DNA of 64,000 nucleotides from Hirsutella rhossiliensis. Taxonomy: Eukaryota; Ascomycota; Sordariomycetes; Hypocreales; Ophiocordycipitaceae. The stretch covers positions 186,001 to 250,000 of the forward strand of contig NW_025408684.1 in the NCBI RefSeq assembly GCF_020360975.1, written 5' to 3'. The translations under genes and the position numbers were made by a program. Within the stretch, counting starts at the first letter, position 1. Each line of letters starts with the position of its first letter. The notes under the pieces were generated by a model. That model saw only the letters and a list, made by a program, of their open reading frames with translations. It had not been told where the DNA came from and made no database searches. Shown here in pieces: positions 11,961 through 24,591 of the stretch.

Positions 11961-14299
11961 TAATAGATAGGAACTAAAGTATAAACTCCTTAGTTAGACT
12001 ATATACTATAACGACGAATATATAGTATACTTAAGCGATAAGAACGGTACCGGATAGTTCCTAAAGCTATTAAAGAAGACCCTTATAATAATATAATAAA
12101 GGGATCTTAAAATATAGAAATAAGTTAAATTTATAAAACCGGAATACCCCTATCTTAAAGGAGTCTCCTAAGACTAGATTAAGAAGAACGGTAAACGATT
12201 CTAAGAAGATATATAAAGTAAAAATTAATAATAACGATAGGTAGTCTATAAATAATATAATAAAGAAGATATAAACATAGCCCTTATACTTATAAAACTT
12301 AGATAACTACTTAAAGAAGAATAACGAAGTATCGACGATATAAGCTTTAAAGAATAAGAAATACTTAGAGAAATAGAAGATAAGAACGAACTTATACTAC
12401 TACCCTTGCTACTAAGGGAGAATACTACGATTAAAGAATACGCTCTATACTTTGAAGAATTCAAAGAAATACTTAAAATTAGAACCTAATAAACGCCTTA
12501 AATTCTTATAGAAAACTAATAAGCTATATTAATTTAATATTAACCGGTACTATATAAAGGAGACTACGCTATAGCTATCGCTATAGTCGATACCTTTATA
12601 GCTCTATAACGAGAATAGTAACTATAAGGAGAATTTAAAGATAATCTATAAATACTACTTACTTATAAGTACTATAAGTATATTTTATAGATATTATATA
12701 TCTGCCTAGATTATATAATATACTTCTAGATAAAGGCACGATATAACGCCTTCTTAGTTAGGTTCGAGGGATAAGTACTTTCGAAACCCTACCTAAGTAT
12801 AAAACTAGATTATTAGAAAATCGATTAATACTACCTAAACGACTAAGTTATATTATTAGAACCTAATTATAATACGCTACTTAAATACCGCGATAATTAT
12901 AGTTTATTAACGAGATATCTTTCAGAGATATATAAAATCTATAAATATACTAAAATAGAGGAATAGTATAACGCTACTCGCTTTAAGGTATCCGAACTAT
13001 TAATCTTTTAAAGACTTACGTAACGAATTAAATATAATAAAGAAGATTATAATAAATATATATACCCGAACTATAGAGTTTATAAATACGAAAAAGTATA
13101 AGTATAGTATAAACGATATAACGGTATATTAAAAGATTACTAGTAATATATATAAAGGCTATAAGCTATATTCGACTAAGGAAAAATTAACGTAGACGAA
13201 CTACGTATAAAATAAAAAGATATAGAACGAAAACTCAATCTTTAGTACGAAAACAAATAGAATTATAAAGTACGGTATATAATTAACTATAAAGTAGTAT
13301 AATATAAACGATATAGCGTCGAGAAATAAGAAATCTTTAATTAGCTATAAGAAATTAGTCTCTTAAGCCCTAATATAATACTACGCGATGAAAATATAAA
13401 GAAATAATATTAATAATAAATTAAAGAAGAATACCTAAATAAAATAAATAAGGACTAAGTAAAAAACAAGGTACGCTATTTATAAAAGGGCTATAGACTA
13501 GTATAATATAATAAGATCTAAGGACCCTATATATAGCAATAGTAAGCTATAGTAACTAAGTAGTATTAGATATTTAAATCGCGGGATATTATATATATAT
13601 ACCGTTAGATTATAGCGCGATAGGCAATTACGTTTTACCTAGAGTCGTTAATCGTTACTAACTTATATAGAGATATAAGATAGATCTATATAAACTTATA
13701 AATATCGAAGGAGAGGCCTTTAACTATAATAACGGAATTATTAATATAGAGATTAATTACCTCGATATTAATATCTAGGGCTACGACGAATAAGTTAACT
13801 TCGATATTATAGATATTAAAGAATACGACCTTATATTAAGGCTTCTATAGCTATAAGAGAGTAACCTACTAATTAACTAGAAAACTAGCTAGCTATATTA
13901 GAACGAAGATATAAGTTTCTAAGACTAATAGATTTAAAAGAAAGTAAAATTTTACGATAATTTAGCTACTAAATAGGATAAAAGGGATACCTATTTAAGT
14001 AAATTATTATAGGCTTTAGCGATATAAACGAAAATAATAACTAAACCGGCGGATATAATAAAATCGACTAATAAGACCTATATACTAACTAATATAGCTA
14101 TATAACCTAGTATCTAATATAAATAGAATAAAGGATATAATATAAATATAAAGATTTAAAGAGTTATTACTACTTTAAGGAAAGACCTTAAATAAATTAA
14201 TAAAGAGCTTAAGTTAAGAGAAACTAGCTCTTAAAAGAAAGAATAAAGCCTATAAGATAGAATAAAGAATATCCCCTAGGAATACCGGAAATATAATAA

Positions 14300-17110
14300 A
14301 CTCTTTAAGGAAGAACTTAAGATAGGGTTACTTAAATATAGCTAATAGGACTACGAAATTTATCTTAAGGATAGAATAACGCCGACGTTCTATAAGATCT
14401 ATAACTTAAACGAAAAGTAACTATAAATACTATATAACTACCTCGACGAGAATCTATAAAAGGGATATATATAAACGTTAATATCTAAAGTAAGCTACTT
14501 AGTTATATTTATTTTAAAGAAAAACGGTAAACTATAACTAGTTATTAACTATAAACGCTTAAACGATATTATAATAAAGGACCGAATACTATTACCGCTT
14601 ATATTAGAACTATAAGATCGACTATATAGTAAAAAATAGTTTATAGCCCTTAACCTTAAAGGCGCCTATAACTTAATATATATAAAAAAAGGATATAAAT
14701 AGATAATAGCCTTTAGAACGAAATTCGGACTATTTAAATATCTAGTAATACTATTTAAACTTATAAATATACTAGCTACCTTTTAACGGATAATTAATAA
14801 TATCCTATATAAATACTTAGATATCTTTATAGTAGTATACTTAGATAATATCTTAATCTTCTTAGATACCTTAGAAGAATATAAGGAATATATTTATAAG
14901 GTACTCTATATACTTTAAAATATAAAGTTACTAGTTAAACTAAAGAAAAGTAAGTTCTATATATAAAAAGTAGACTTCTTTAGATATACGATCTTACTAA
15001 GAGAGATATAAATATAATAAGATAAGATTAACTTAGTTAAAGAATAGCTAACGCTAAAGAACGTTAAAGATATATAAAGCTTCCTAGGATTTATAAATTA
15101 CTACCGACGATTTATTAAAGATTTCGGAAAGATTATAGTACTATTATACGACTTAATAAAGAAGGAAAAAGAATTTATATAGGACGATAAAGCTAATAAA
15201 GCTTTCGAATATATTAAAACTATAATTATATAAGAACTAGTCTTAACTACCTTCGATCTAAAACGATAAATCGAACTTAAAACTAATATATTAGACTTTA
15301 CTCTAAGAGTATAAATCGGATAAAAAGATAATAAAGGAAGACTACGACCGATTATATTTTATTTAAAAAAGCTATATAGCGTAGAACTTAATTACCCTAT
15401 CTATAATAAAGAATTCCTTATAATTATTTAAGCTTTTAAGGAATTTCGATACTACCTTCTTAGAAGTAAGTATAAAGTTAAGGTCTATATAGATTATAAG
15501 AATATCTTATACTTTATAATAATATAATAGTTAAATAGACGATAGATCTAACAGGCTAAATACTTATTAGAATTTGACTATAAAATAATCTATAGAAAAG
15601 GAATAGAAAACGGTCGAGCTAATGCCCTTAGTCGACGAAGTAACTATAATATAGGGGCACCTATAGCGAAAGGATAGCTCTTAGAAATTAACGAAAACGG
15701 GAACTACTACTAACGATAGCTAAATATAATATTTAAAGTATAACTTAATAACTTAATATACTAAAAGATCCTAAAATAAATAAAAGAATATAAAGTACTA
15801 AACGGATATAATATAGAATATTTAGAAGTTCTAATATATAAAAATAAAATCTAGATACTACTAGAATTACGAGATAAAGTTATATAAGATATATACGAAT
15901 ATTTAATATATAGATACTAAGGAATCTAAAGAATAATAAAATAGATTAAACGATAATATAACTTCCTATAGCTTAAAAAAGTAGTATAATAAGTTATTAA
16001 AGAATATAAACTTTATATATAAAGTAAAGCTAAACGATATAAACTATATAGAGAATTATAACCGCTACTAGTACTAGAGAAACTATAGGATTCGATAGCT
16101 TTTAACTATATTATAAAGCTACTACTATTAAAAGAACCTATAACTAACGTTAAGTATAATAGTATATTTATTATTACTAATAGATTAATAAAGTATAGAT
16201 ACTTTTTACCGTATAAAGAAGTAAGTAATATAAAAAAGCTAGTATATATATTCCTACGAACTATTATTAATAATTATAGACTACTAAATAAGATTATCTT
16301 TAATAAAGGAAGTACGTTTATAGCTAAGTTTTAGTAAGCTCTTATAGTATAATTAAGGACGAAATATAAGCTTAGTATAGCTTATTACCTATAAATAGAT
16401 AGATAAATAGAACGACTTAACTAAACGCTTAAATAATATTTACGATACTATATTAGCTACGAATAAAACGATTAAGTTAAATAGCTACTAATAGTATAAC
16501 TAGCTTATAATAGCTTAGTTATAGAAATAACTAAGCTCTTACTAGTATACGCTAATTATAGATATAACCTAGAAGTATTTAAGGTTACTTAATAAGGACT
16601 ATAAGTAAAACAAGCGATACTATAAGTAGATTAGCTATAAAAATTATATAAAGAAATATAATAAGAACTTTAATTCGTTAAAGAACGAATATCTACTTAC
16701 TATAATTAGAAAAGATTATAGGGACTAATCTTTCGAGAGGGAGATATAGTCTACCTTATACGACGAAATATTAAAATAAAACGACTAAGTAATAAATTAG
16801 ATTTTAAGAAACTTAGACTATTTAAGGTTAAGAAAACTATTTTAAAAGTTAACTATAAACTTTCGCTACTAATAATAATACGGATATACCCGATATTTTA
16901 TATCTTATTATTAAAACTAGCGCTACGAAACGCTAAACTATAGGAAAAAATCGAAGTTAACGATAATTAAGAATATAAAGTAGAATAAATACTAAATATA
17001 AGAAAATAAGGTTAGTAATAAGAATACCTTATTAAGTAGAAAGGATATAAACTAAAGGAAAATACCTAGGAACTACTTAAGTACTTAACCTACTATAGTT
17101 CTCTACTCCG
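14300..17110 (+). pseudogene. Gypsy C pol relic (RT, RNase H, integrase, chromodomain)
   Basis: Reverse transcriptase is clear at about 14510-14870: an INYKRLNDI block, AFRTKFGLFKYLV, then VVYLDNILIF where YLDD would stand. RNase H follows at about 15240-15640 and ends at NALSRR. The integrase core is at about 16100-16460, with STFIAKF where an STFTS-type block would stand. A chromodomain-like EYLIK-(W)-KGYKLKENT lies at about 17020-17070. Stops are TAA/TAG throughout, so the polyprotein is dead. Domain order and chromodomain mark it as a chromovirus. Confidence 0.8.
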
Positions 17111-17860
17111 ATAGTTCTATTAAACGAACCCTTACTTAGAAATATAGGGTTATTAAGAATAGTATCTTAGTCTAATATATCTAAGGCACTAAACTATTAA
17201 ACCTCGCTAATAGTAATAGTTTCCTTATTTAATAAACGAACTAATTCGTCTTAAGAAGAACGCGTTATACTATCTTCTTTATTAATAGCTTATATACCCC
17301 GCTAAAATAACTTATTACTTTAGTCTTTTAAGAAACGCTTCTATTTCCTAATCCGAGCTAAGCGAGCTATCGCTTCCTTTAACGCTTTTTTTACTTTCTA
17401 TTCGTTTAAATTAATCTTTTACTATTAATTTATAATATAATAAACTAGAAAAAGAAGAAATATTAGTAAAAAAGAATAATAAGGAAGGAAAGGGATAAAA
17501 TAAATAGGCAGACGCTATATTATACCTATTATAAGAACGGCCTATAGAGGTATATTCGGAATACCGATTAAAACGCTCGCCGACTTTATAAGTTAGGCCT
17601 AACCGAAAACAATAGGAGCAAGGTATATTTTAATACGATAGATCTCGGTCTAGGATACTAGCTCCGATCGTTAACGCGATTTATCGGAATTACGAGAATA
17701 GGATTTTTAAATATAACTAGATATACTATTAGTAGTATATCCTAAAAAGATAAAAGAATAAGGAACGATATACTTACGCACGACGCGATAAGGGTATATT
17801 TATATACGGCGGCTAAGGTAGTAGGTCTTAAGGGTAAGACTAAAAGGAGGGGAGGTATCC

Positions 17861-18324
17861 TATTACGACTACGGTCTAGTAAACCGCGGGGACTAGTATA
17901 TATTACGAGGACACGTAACGTAGGGAGCAAGGAATATTAAATAGACTAACGGGCTAATTAAGTTTAGAGCGATAGGTTACTTTAGCGCTTTAACGCTCTA
18001 CGGCTAGATTATAGGATCGCTCTAGCGCCCTAGCGATCCTAAGCGATGGGATTACTAAGTGCTCTCGGCGATCTAAGGAAGCTCTTAAGATATATAAGGA
18101 AAGAATAGAATACTCCTTTAAATAGATAGCTCGATAGCTTTTAATATAGATCTTTATTACGATTCTATCTTTAATTCTAATTACCTAGTTATAGTCTACG
18201 GTCTATAACCTCCGACTTATTACTAACGTAATATACTTATTATTACTTAGACCACGCCCTATTATATCTACTAATATAAACCCCTCGATAGGTTTATCCC
18301 TTAAAAATAATACCGGTCGTTATA
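17861..18324 (+). repeat. Gypsy C 3' LTR (464 bp)
   Basis: Same length as 10477-10940 in direct orientation. Confidence 0.9.
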
Positions 18325-18429
18325 AGGGGGGGCAGCGACGCCTATAACTAAGGGGGAGGTAGTAAGAAAGAATAGCTATAAAAAGCCTCTCTTAAGCCTA
18401 GGAAAATTTAATAGATAACGACGGCACTA

Positions 18430-19250
18430 TACCTTATAGGCACGATATATATAGGAGAAGTATAAGATTAATAAAGAATTCTTCTTAAGCTTAAGGGAAA
18501 TCTTCTACCTTATCTATAACTACTTAAACGCTAGGCTATAATAAACGGTCGCTATATACTATAGAATAAGGGCGGAGAGGGGCTACGATTAAAAGGAATT
18601 CCTAAAGTACCTTAACTTAATTTACTTTAACGTAGATATCTAGTTATATACGGTAGCGGCGATCTAAATAATAAAATAAAGGGAAAGTTAGACGTTTATA
18701 GCGTTCCTCTTAAAGTTCGAGTAGAGACTCTTTAAGGCTAGAGGCGGGTCCTAGCTATACGATATTTAGATTGTCTTCCTAGAGGGGGCTCTAGGAATCT
18801 AACTCTATAAGGCGTTAGCTATAGTCGACCTCCCTATATTAAGCTTCGCCGCCTATATTAATTAAGTAGCGTAAATAGTAGCTAAGCTAGAGAGGGTCTA
18901 GTAAATAAGATAACCCCCTTTAAACTAAAGGAGACTAGCGGATATATACCCTTAAGAAAGGAAGGATAAAGATAGGGATACCTTAATAACCGGTATTAAC
19001 GCCCTAGATAGATAAAAAAAGGGGCAGAGCTAGCTAGAGAACTAGATATACTTTAACTATAGAGTTAAAGGATATATCGCGCTTTATTATAAGAAGAGGA
19101 GATAGGAACCTTAAAGGGTAAGCGTAATAAAAAAAGAGAAGGACGCTAAGGATAATAATAACTTAGAAAAAAAGGAACCTTAGTATAAAGTTAAGCGCTA
19201 AGGGTAAAAGAGAAATAGTAAGAAGCTTAAAAGTTAATAAAGGACTATCT
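18430..19250 (+). pseudogene. Gypsy B gag relic
   Basis: Plus-strand gag-like reading with stops. At 19048-19090 the reading YFNYRVKGYIALYY keeps zinc-knuckle spacing, with Tyr in place of each Cys and His. It follows directly after the 3' LTR of Gypsy C, so the original gag start lies upstream of the insertion. Confidence 0.6.
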
Positions 19251-19899
19251 TACGCTAAGCTTAGTAACGCTAAGGGTAAGTATTAATAAGAAAAAGGGAC
19301 TTAATACGCTTATAGATACTAGCTATAATTACTATACTATAGTAAGTAAGAGGGTAGTAAAGAAGCTATAGATACCTCTCGCTAATAGGAGGAGAAGATA
19401 ACTAAGGCTATTCTTAAAAAATACTCTAGCCTTATAAATAAAAGGAATTATAGTATTTAAGATAGATATTAATAGCTATATAAAGTAGACCTTTATATAT
19501 ATAGTCCTTAGGCTAAGCTATAACGTATTCCTAGGAAGGCTATAGATAAAAAAGAACTAAGTAATATATAATATAGTAAGGGATCGGATTTAGTATAGTA
19601 AGGCTAAGATCTAGATAGGCCTATAAAGATTAAAAGTAGTAAGGAGGGTAAAATAAATCTAAGGGGTAAAGATCGTTAGCGCGGTAGTATTTATAGCGGA
19701 ATATTAAAGGGAGAGGGCGGTAAGGGATAATAAGGGAAGGTAGAGGATAGTCGATATCTAGGCGATTACGATAAAGGATATAAAGAGAGCACTCTAGCTA
19801 AAAATAGTAGTAGACCTAGTAGACTACGTCCTAAAGTAAGCGCTAGATATATACCTAGACCTCTTTATACTAAAGAAGGCTTTAAAGATACCCCTATAT

Positions 19900-22800
19900 A
19901 GGCTAAGGGTAAACTATAAGATTAACCTAATACTAGATAAAGATAGGGTAGAGCCCCCCCTACTATAGGGACCCCTTTATAATATATTAAGGGAGGAACT
20001 CTTAGTGCTAAGGAAGACCTTAAGCGAGCTAATAAAGGTAAACCTAATCCGCCTAAGTAGCTCCTTAGCCGTAGCCCTAGTACTCTTTACCCGAAAGTTA
20101 AATAGTTACTTACGATTTTACTATAATTACCGGGCTTTAAACGCGATTATAAAGAGGGATAAGTACGCGCTACCCTTAATTATAAAGATACTATAAATAC
20201 TTATAAAAGTAAAGTAGTTTATAAAGCTTAATATTATAGCGGCGTTCTATAAGATTTAAATAGTAAAGGGCTATAAGTTTAAGATAGCCTTTTTAATAAG
20301 GTTTAGATTATTTAAGTAGTAGGTATACTTATTTAGCTTAATAGGGACGCTAGCTACCTTCTAATAATATATTAATAAGGTACTAAGGGAATACTTATAT
20401 AAGTTCGTTATAGCGTATATAGATAACGTCTTAATCTACTTATTAAGGTCTTTTTAGGACTATTAAGAGAAGGTAGTAAGGGTATTCTAAAAGCTATAAA
20501 AGGCGGGCTTAATATTAGACTTAAGGAAGTACGACTTTATAATAAAGGAGGTTAAGTACCTAGGCTTTATTATATAAGTAGGGGGCAAGGTTTAATATAA
20601 CCTAGAAAAGATCTAGGTAATATAGATATAGCGGGTACCTTATAACGTAAGAGGAGTCTAGAGCTTCCTTAGCTTCGCGAACTACTACTAAGCCTTTATA
20701 CTACTTTACGTAGAGGTATTAATATACTTAGACGGCCTTTATAAGAAAGGCGCGATCTTTAAGTAAATAAATAAGTACTAAGTAGCGTTTAAGTTTATCT
20801 AGAATACCTTTTATAACGCCCTAGTACTATAACTCTATAACTTAAAGAGAGAAATATACCTAGAGGCGGACTATTTTAGATACGCGATAGGGGGGGCGCT
20901 AATATAAGTAAGGCTAGACGGTATATAATACTTAGTAAGATTCTTCTTAAAGAGACTAAACCTAGTAGAGTATAACTACCTAATATATAATAAAGAGATA
21001 CTTATAATTATATAGTGCTTAGACTTCTAAGGAGTAGAACTTTAAAATATACCTACCTTTATAGTACTAACTAACTATAATAACCTAAGGTACTTTATAA
21101 TAAAGAAGAAGTTAAATAAGAGATAAAGCTAATAGGTAATAGAGCTTATATCCTATAACTTTATACTAGAGTTCCGGCTAAGGAGGCTAGCGGCGGTGCC
21201 TAACGCGCTATCCCGCTAAGAGTAAGATCGGCTAGCGGGCGAAATAGATAAAAAGGAAATAAGGCGGGTAGTTTAAATAATTCTAGAAACTATATACCCG
21301 CGGGGCTACTTAGTCCCCGCTAAGGGCTAATACGCCGACTTACTAGGACGCTTAGCCCGAGATAAAGTAGTAGTAGCGGCGCTATAGGTAGGTAGAGGAA
21401 GGGTAAGCGCGATAGCGTATATCGGCGGAGCGGGGGGGCCTATTAGATAACTTAAGAAAGAAGTAAATAAGGGCAATAACTAACTAAAACTTAACCTAAA
21501 CTTAGGCCGAAATATACCTTAGGAATAAGCTAACCCTATATTAGTATTTAATAACTAAGAGCTATAGAAGAAATAAATAAAGGCGTTAGAGAAAGATAAG
21601 GAATACTAAGCGGTATTCTAAGTAATACGTAAAGGGGAGAGATCGCTAGCACTAAAATAGTAATAAAAGGTATAGCTAAGTAAATATATAATTAACGTTA
21701 GGAGACGGTTACGCTTTTAGGAGAGGCTATAGGTACCGAGGAAACTAAAGTATAATAAAAGAGAGGGGGCTAAGGAATAAGATATACTTTAGGTATAGAT
21801 AGCCTAATAAATATATAACTTAATAGCGGTAGGATACCTAGGGAGAGAAGGGACCCTAGTAATACTAGCCTAAGAATTCTTCTAGCCTAGCTAGTTAGCG
21901 ATAGTAAAGCGGCTTATCGCGAACTATAGACTATATAAAAGGGGGTATATATAGAGGTAACTTTAAAAGGGACTCTTAAAGCCCTTACTACCGCCGTCCT
22001 AACTATTTATATACCTATCGATAGACTTTATAGTTAAACTACCGCTAATAGGGATATAAAGCGTAAAGTACCTTTAAGTAATTATAGACCGGCTAATAAA
22101 GGCGGTAACGCTTAAAGCGATATTAATAATAGGGGTAGTAGTATATATAATAAGGTTCTTCTAGGCTTACTTTTACTTCTATAAGATACTAAGGTTAATT
22201 AATTATATTAGATAAAGGGACGAACTAAATAGGAAGCTTTTAAAGGGAGTTCTATAGATAAACGGGAGTATAAAAAAAGTTAAGTTTAGTATACTACCTA
22301 TAAATAGATAGGTCGACCGAGCGCGCGAACTAAGAAGTATAAGCGTACCTTTAGGTATATATCTACTATAGCTAGGACGACTAAGGAGCATAGCTACTAT
22401 ATATATAAGCTATATTAAATAACCGCGTAGCGTTAATAACGGGTATAAGCTTATTCTTCGCAATATATAGATACGATATCGAGCCGGTCTAAATAGTAAG
22501 GGAGGAGGGGCCGCTAACGCTAAAAGTAAAGGGGGCAAGGGAGCTCGCTTAAAGGATAAGAGAGGTAACCGACTTCTTATAAACCGCTATTATCGCGGTA
22601 TAGGTAAGATAAGAGGAGATAGTAAACTAAAAAAAAGCCTTAGTAGAGAGGTTTAAAGTAAGTAATAAGGTATAAGTAGATATAGCTAAATATATAACTA
22701 ACTAGCTATATAAGAAGCTTAACTAGCTATATTAAAAGTATACTATAATAAAGGTAGTAAGCTTATATATAGTAGAGCTTAATATACTAAGAAGGGTATA

Positions 22801-23060
22801 TAAAAGGCTCTATATAGAATTTCTCTACTAAGTAGTAGAGAACCTATTACTTAGATAGGTAGTTAATAACTACTAACCGCTACTAGTAATTAAGGAGGAT
22901 AATAAGCCTAAGTATATTATTAAAGAGATTTAGTAAGCGCGGTAAAAGTAAAGGGGGAGGGGTAGATAGTAATATATACTTATAAAATAGTAAGGGTATA
23001 TAAACCTATCGTAGTACCTACTAAACGACTTCTAGGAGACGGAAGCCCTAGAAGGATTTA
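19900..23060 (+). pseudogene. Gypsy B pol relic (RT to chromodomain)
   Basis: About 20005-20196 is open for 63 codons and reads as the reverse-transcriptase fingers region, including ALVLFTRKLN, YNYRALNAI and RDKYALPL. Integrase follows at about 21850-22350, and a chromodomain-like block at about 22895-23060 reads YILIK-(W)-QGY. Stops elsewhere are TAA/TAG. Beyond 23060 the plus strand is purine-rich and of unclear coding value. Confidence 0.75.
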
Positions 23061-24329
23061 AGAGATAGTAGGGAAATATAAGGGAGAACGATAAAGGAAG
23101 GGCGAGAGAAAGGGATAAAGAGGAGGGCGGAAGATAAGGAAGGGGAAATAAAGGATAGAAGGGGGAGAAAGAGAAAGAGGTAAGAAATAAGAGACGCTTA
23201 TTAAAGAATAAGGAAAGGATAGAAAAAAACTATAGTATTAAAGGAAAATAATAAAGGATAAATAAAGGATAGATATAAGATAGATAGCGATAAAAGATAG
23301 ATAAGGATAAGGATAAGGGTAAGATATAATAAGATAAGATATAGATATAGTAAGATATACTAAGGATACCGACTTAATTTTAACTAACTATAGACGCCCC
23401 TTAACTACCGCTTAATTACTTTAAGATATTAAGGTATATCTAGGCCTAGTATATAAATATAGCGGCGCGGGTAAGCTTAGTATACTAAAATAATAGTTAG
23501 AGATAAATAGTAAGATAAGGTTAAAAGAAGAATAAAGTATATATATAAAGGTCGCTTTAATAGTTATTAAACGTCCTTAAGGATATATAGTCTTAGAGGG
23601 CATTAGTAGTAGCGATTATATCCCTAGTATACTACTATCGTATTAGTATCTTATTAAATAAAGTTAAGGGAGAGTAATAAATAGGAAGATAGTATAATCT
23701 AGTATAGGTATATATAAAGTAATTACGAGTATATAGCGACGCTTAATTTTAATAGGTACTATATTATATCTTAACGCTTAGCGACGTTATTTAGCCTATA
23801 TAAGCGAGATAGGGTAGCCGCTATATAATAGTACTATAGGTCGCGCTATGCTTACTAAGAGATATAGGCGGACGTATCGACTAGCGTAAAGGTAGTAGAG
23901 TATAGTCGCCCGGCGTACTAAGAGGCGGGGCGCCGCTATATAGAGTAGAGAAGCCGGCGGGCGTATAAGGGCCTATAGTAGTTATAATATAGCGCGGCGC
24001 GGTAATAGAAGTTAAGTAGAGTAAGGGCGCGCGCGTAGAGGGAGTAAAGCTTAAAGGAGGAAAAAGAAAGGAAGAGGGAGAGGGGATAAAAAAGAGGTAT
24101 TTATACGCGGCGGGGCACGCGTATAGTTAGTAAGGTATAGGGGTATATATATAGAGGAGGGAAGGATAAGGTAGAACGGGCGTATAAAAGGGCGGTATAT
24201 AAAGGGATAGGGTAAGCGTAAGGTAAAAAGAAGTAACTACGCGCGCTAAGAAAAAGGGGATAGTAATAATAGAAAGGTAGTAAGAGAGGAATAAGAGTAC
24301 TATTAATAAGAAGGGGAGAGTAAGGGTAG
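23020..24329. other. Purine-skewed 3' region of Gypsy B
   Basis: From the chromodomain to the 3' LTR there is 1.3 kb without a recognisable domain. About 23020-23340 is strongly purine-rich on the plus strand. The same asymmetry appears inverted in the second copy (about 63480-63790), so it belongs to the element. About 23820-24060 is GC-rich. Confidence 0.5.
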
Positions 24330-24586
24330 TATTACGGGCTATACCTATAGAAGGCTAAGGTTATACTATAGCGACTATACTAAAGTTAGGCTAAAGTAGA
24401 CCTATATATAGGTAGAGCTTAACCTAAACTTAGGCTAAATAGTACTTAAATATAGGTTAAGCTAGGGACTAAGAAAGATAGATAACTATCGCGATTAAGA
24501 TAGAGTTTTCCTCTTTTCTCCTTAGCTTTAAATAAATAATTATTTACCCTTATACTACTATACTAAGTATACGCTAGCCCTTAATA
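24330..24586 (+). repeat. Gypsy B 3' LTR (257 bp)
   Basis: Partner of 9867-10123, followed by the target duplication aagac (24587-24591). Confidence 0.88.
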
Positions 24587-24591
24587 AAGAC

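Larger units (their letters stand above)
10477..18324 (+). mobile_element. Gypsy C: RIPed chromovirus nested in Gypsy B
   Basis: Two 464-bp LTRs (10477-10940, 17861-18324) bound an interior with recognisable gag and pol relics on the plus strand. It interrupts Gypsy B between that element's 5' LTR and gag. The flanks are gaggg and agggg, so only 4 bases match and there is no perfect 5-bp duplication, although the solo LTR of the same family at 61713 has one. The same family occurs inverted and truncated at about 29010-31772. Confidence 0.88.
9867..24586 (+). mobile_element. Gypsy B: RIPed chromovirus hosting Gypsy C
   Basis: LTRs of 257 bp lie at 9867-10123 and 24330-24586. The 5-bp target duplication aagac is perfect (9862-9866 and 24587-24591). 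The interior is split by Gypsy C (10477-18324); without it the element is about 6.9 kb. After Gypsy C the plus strand shows gag with a ruined zinc knuckle (about 19048-19090), reverse transcriptase (about 19960-20600), RNase H, integrase (about 21850-22350) and a chromodomain (about 22895-23060). A second copy, inverted, begins at 62232. TAA/TAG stops throughout mark it as RIPed. Confidence 0.9.

Noticed and set aside
12246..12464. Minus-strand ORF of 72 codons in Gypsy C
   Set aside because: Ser/Ile/Leu/Tyr-rich antisense shadow of RIPed gag-pol sequence.
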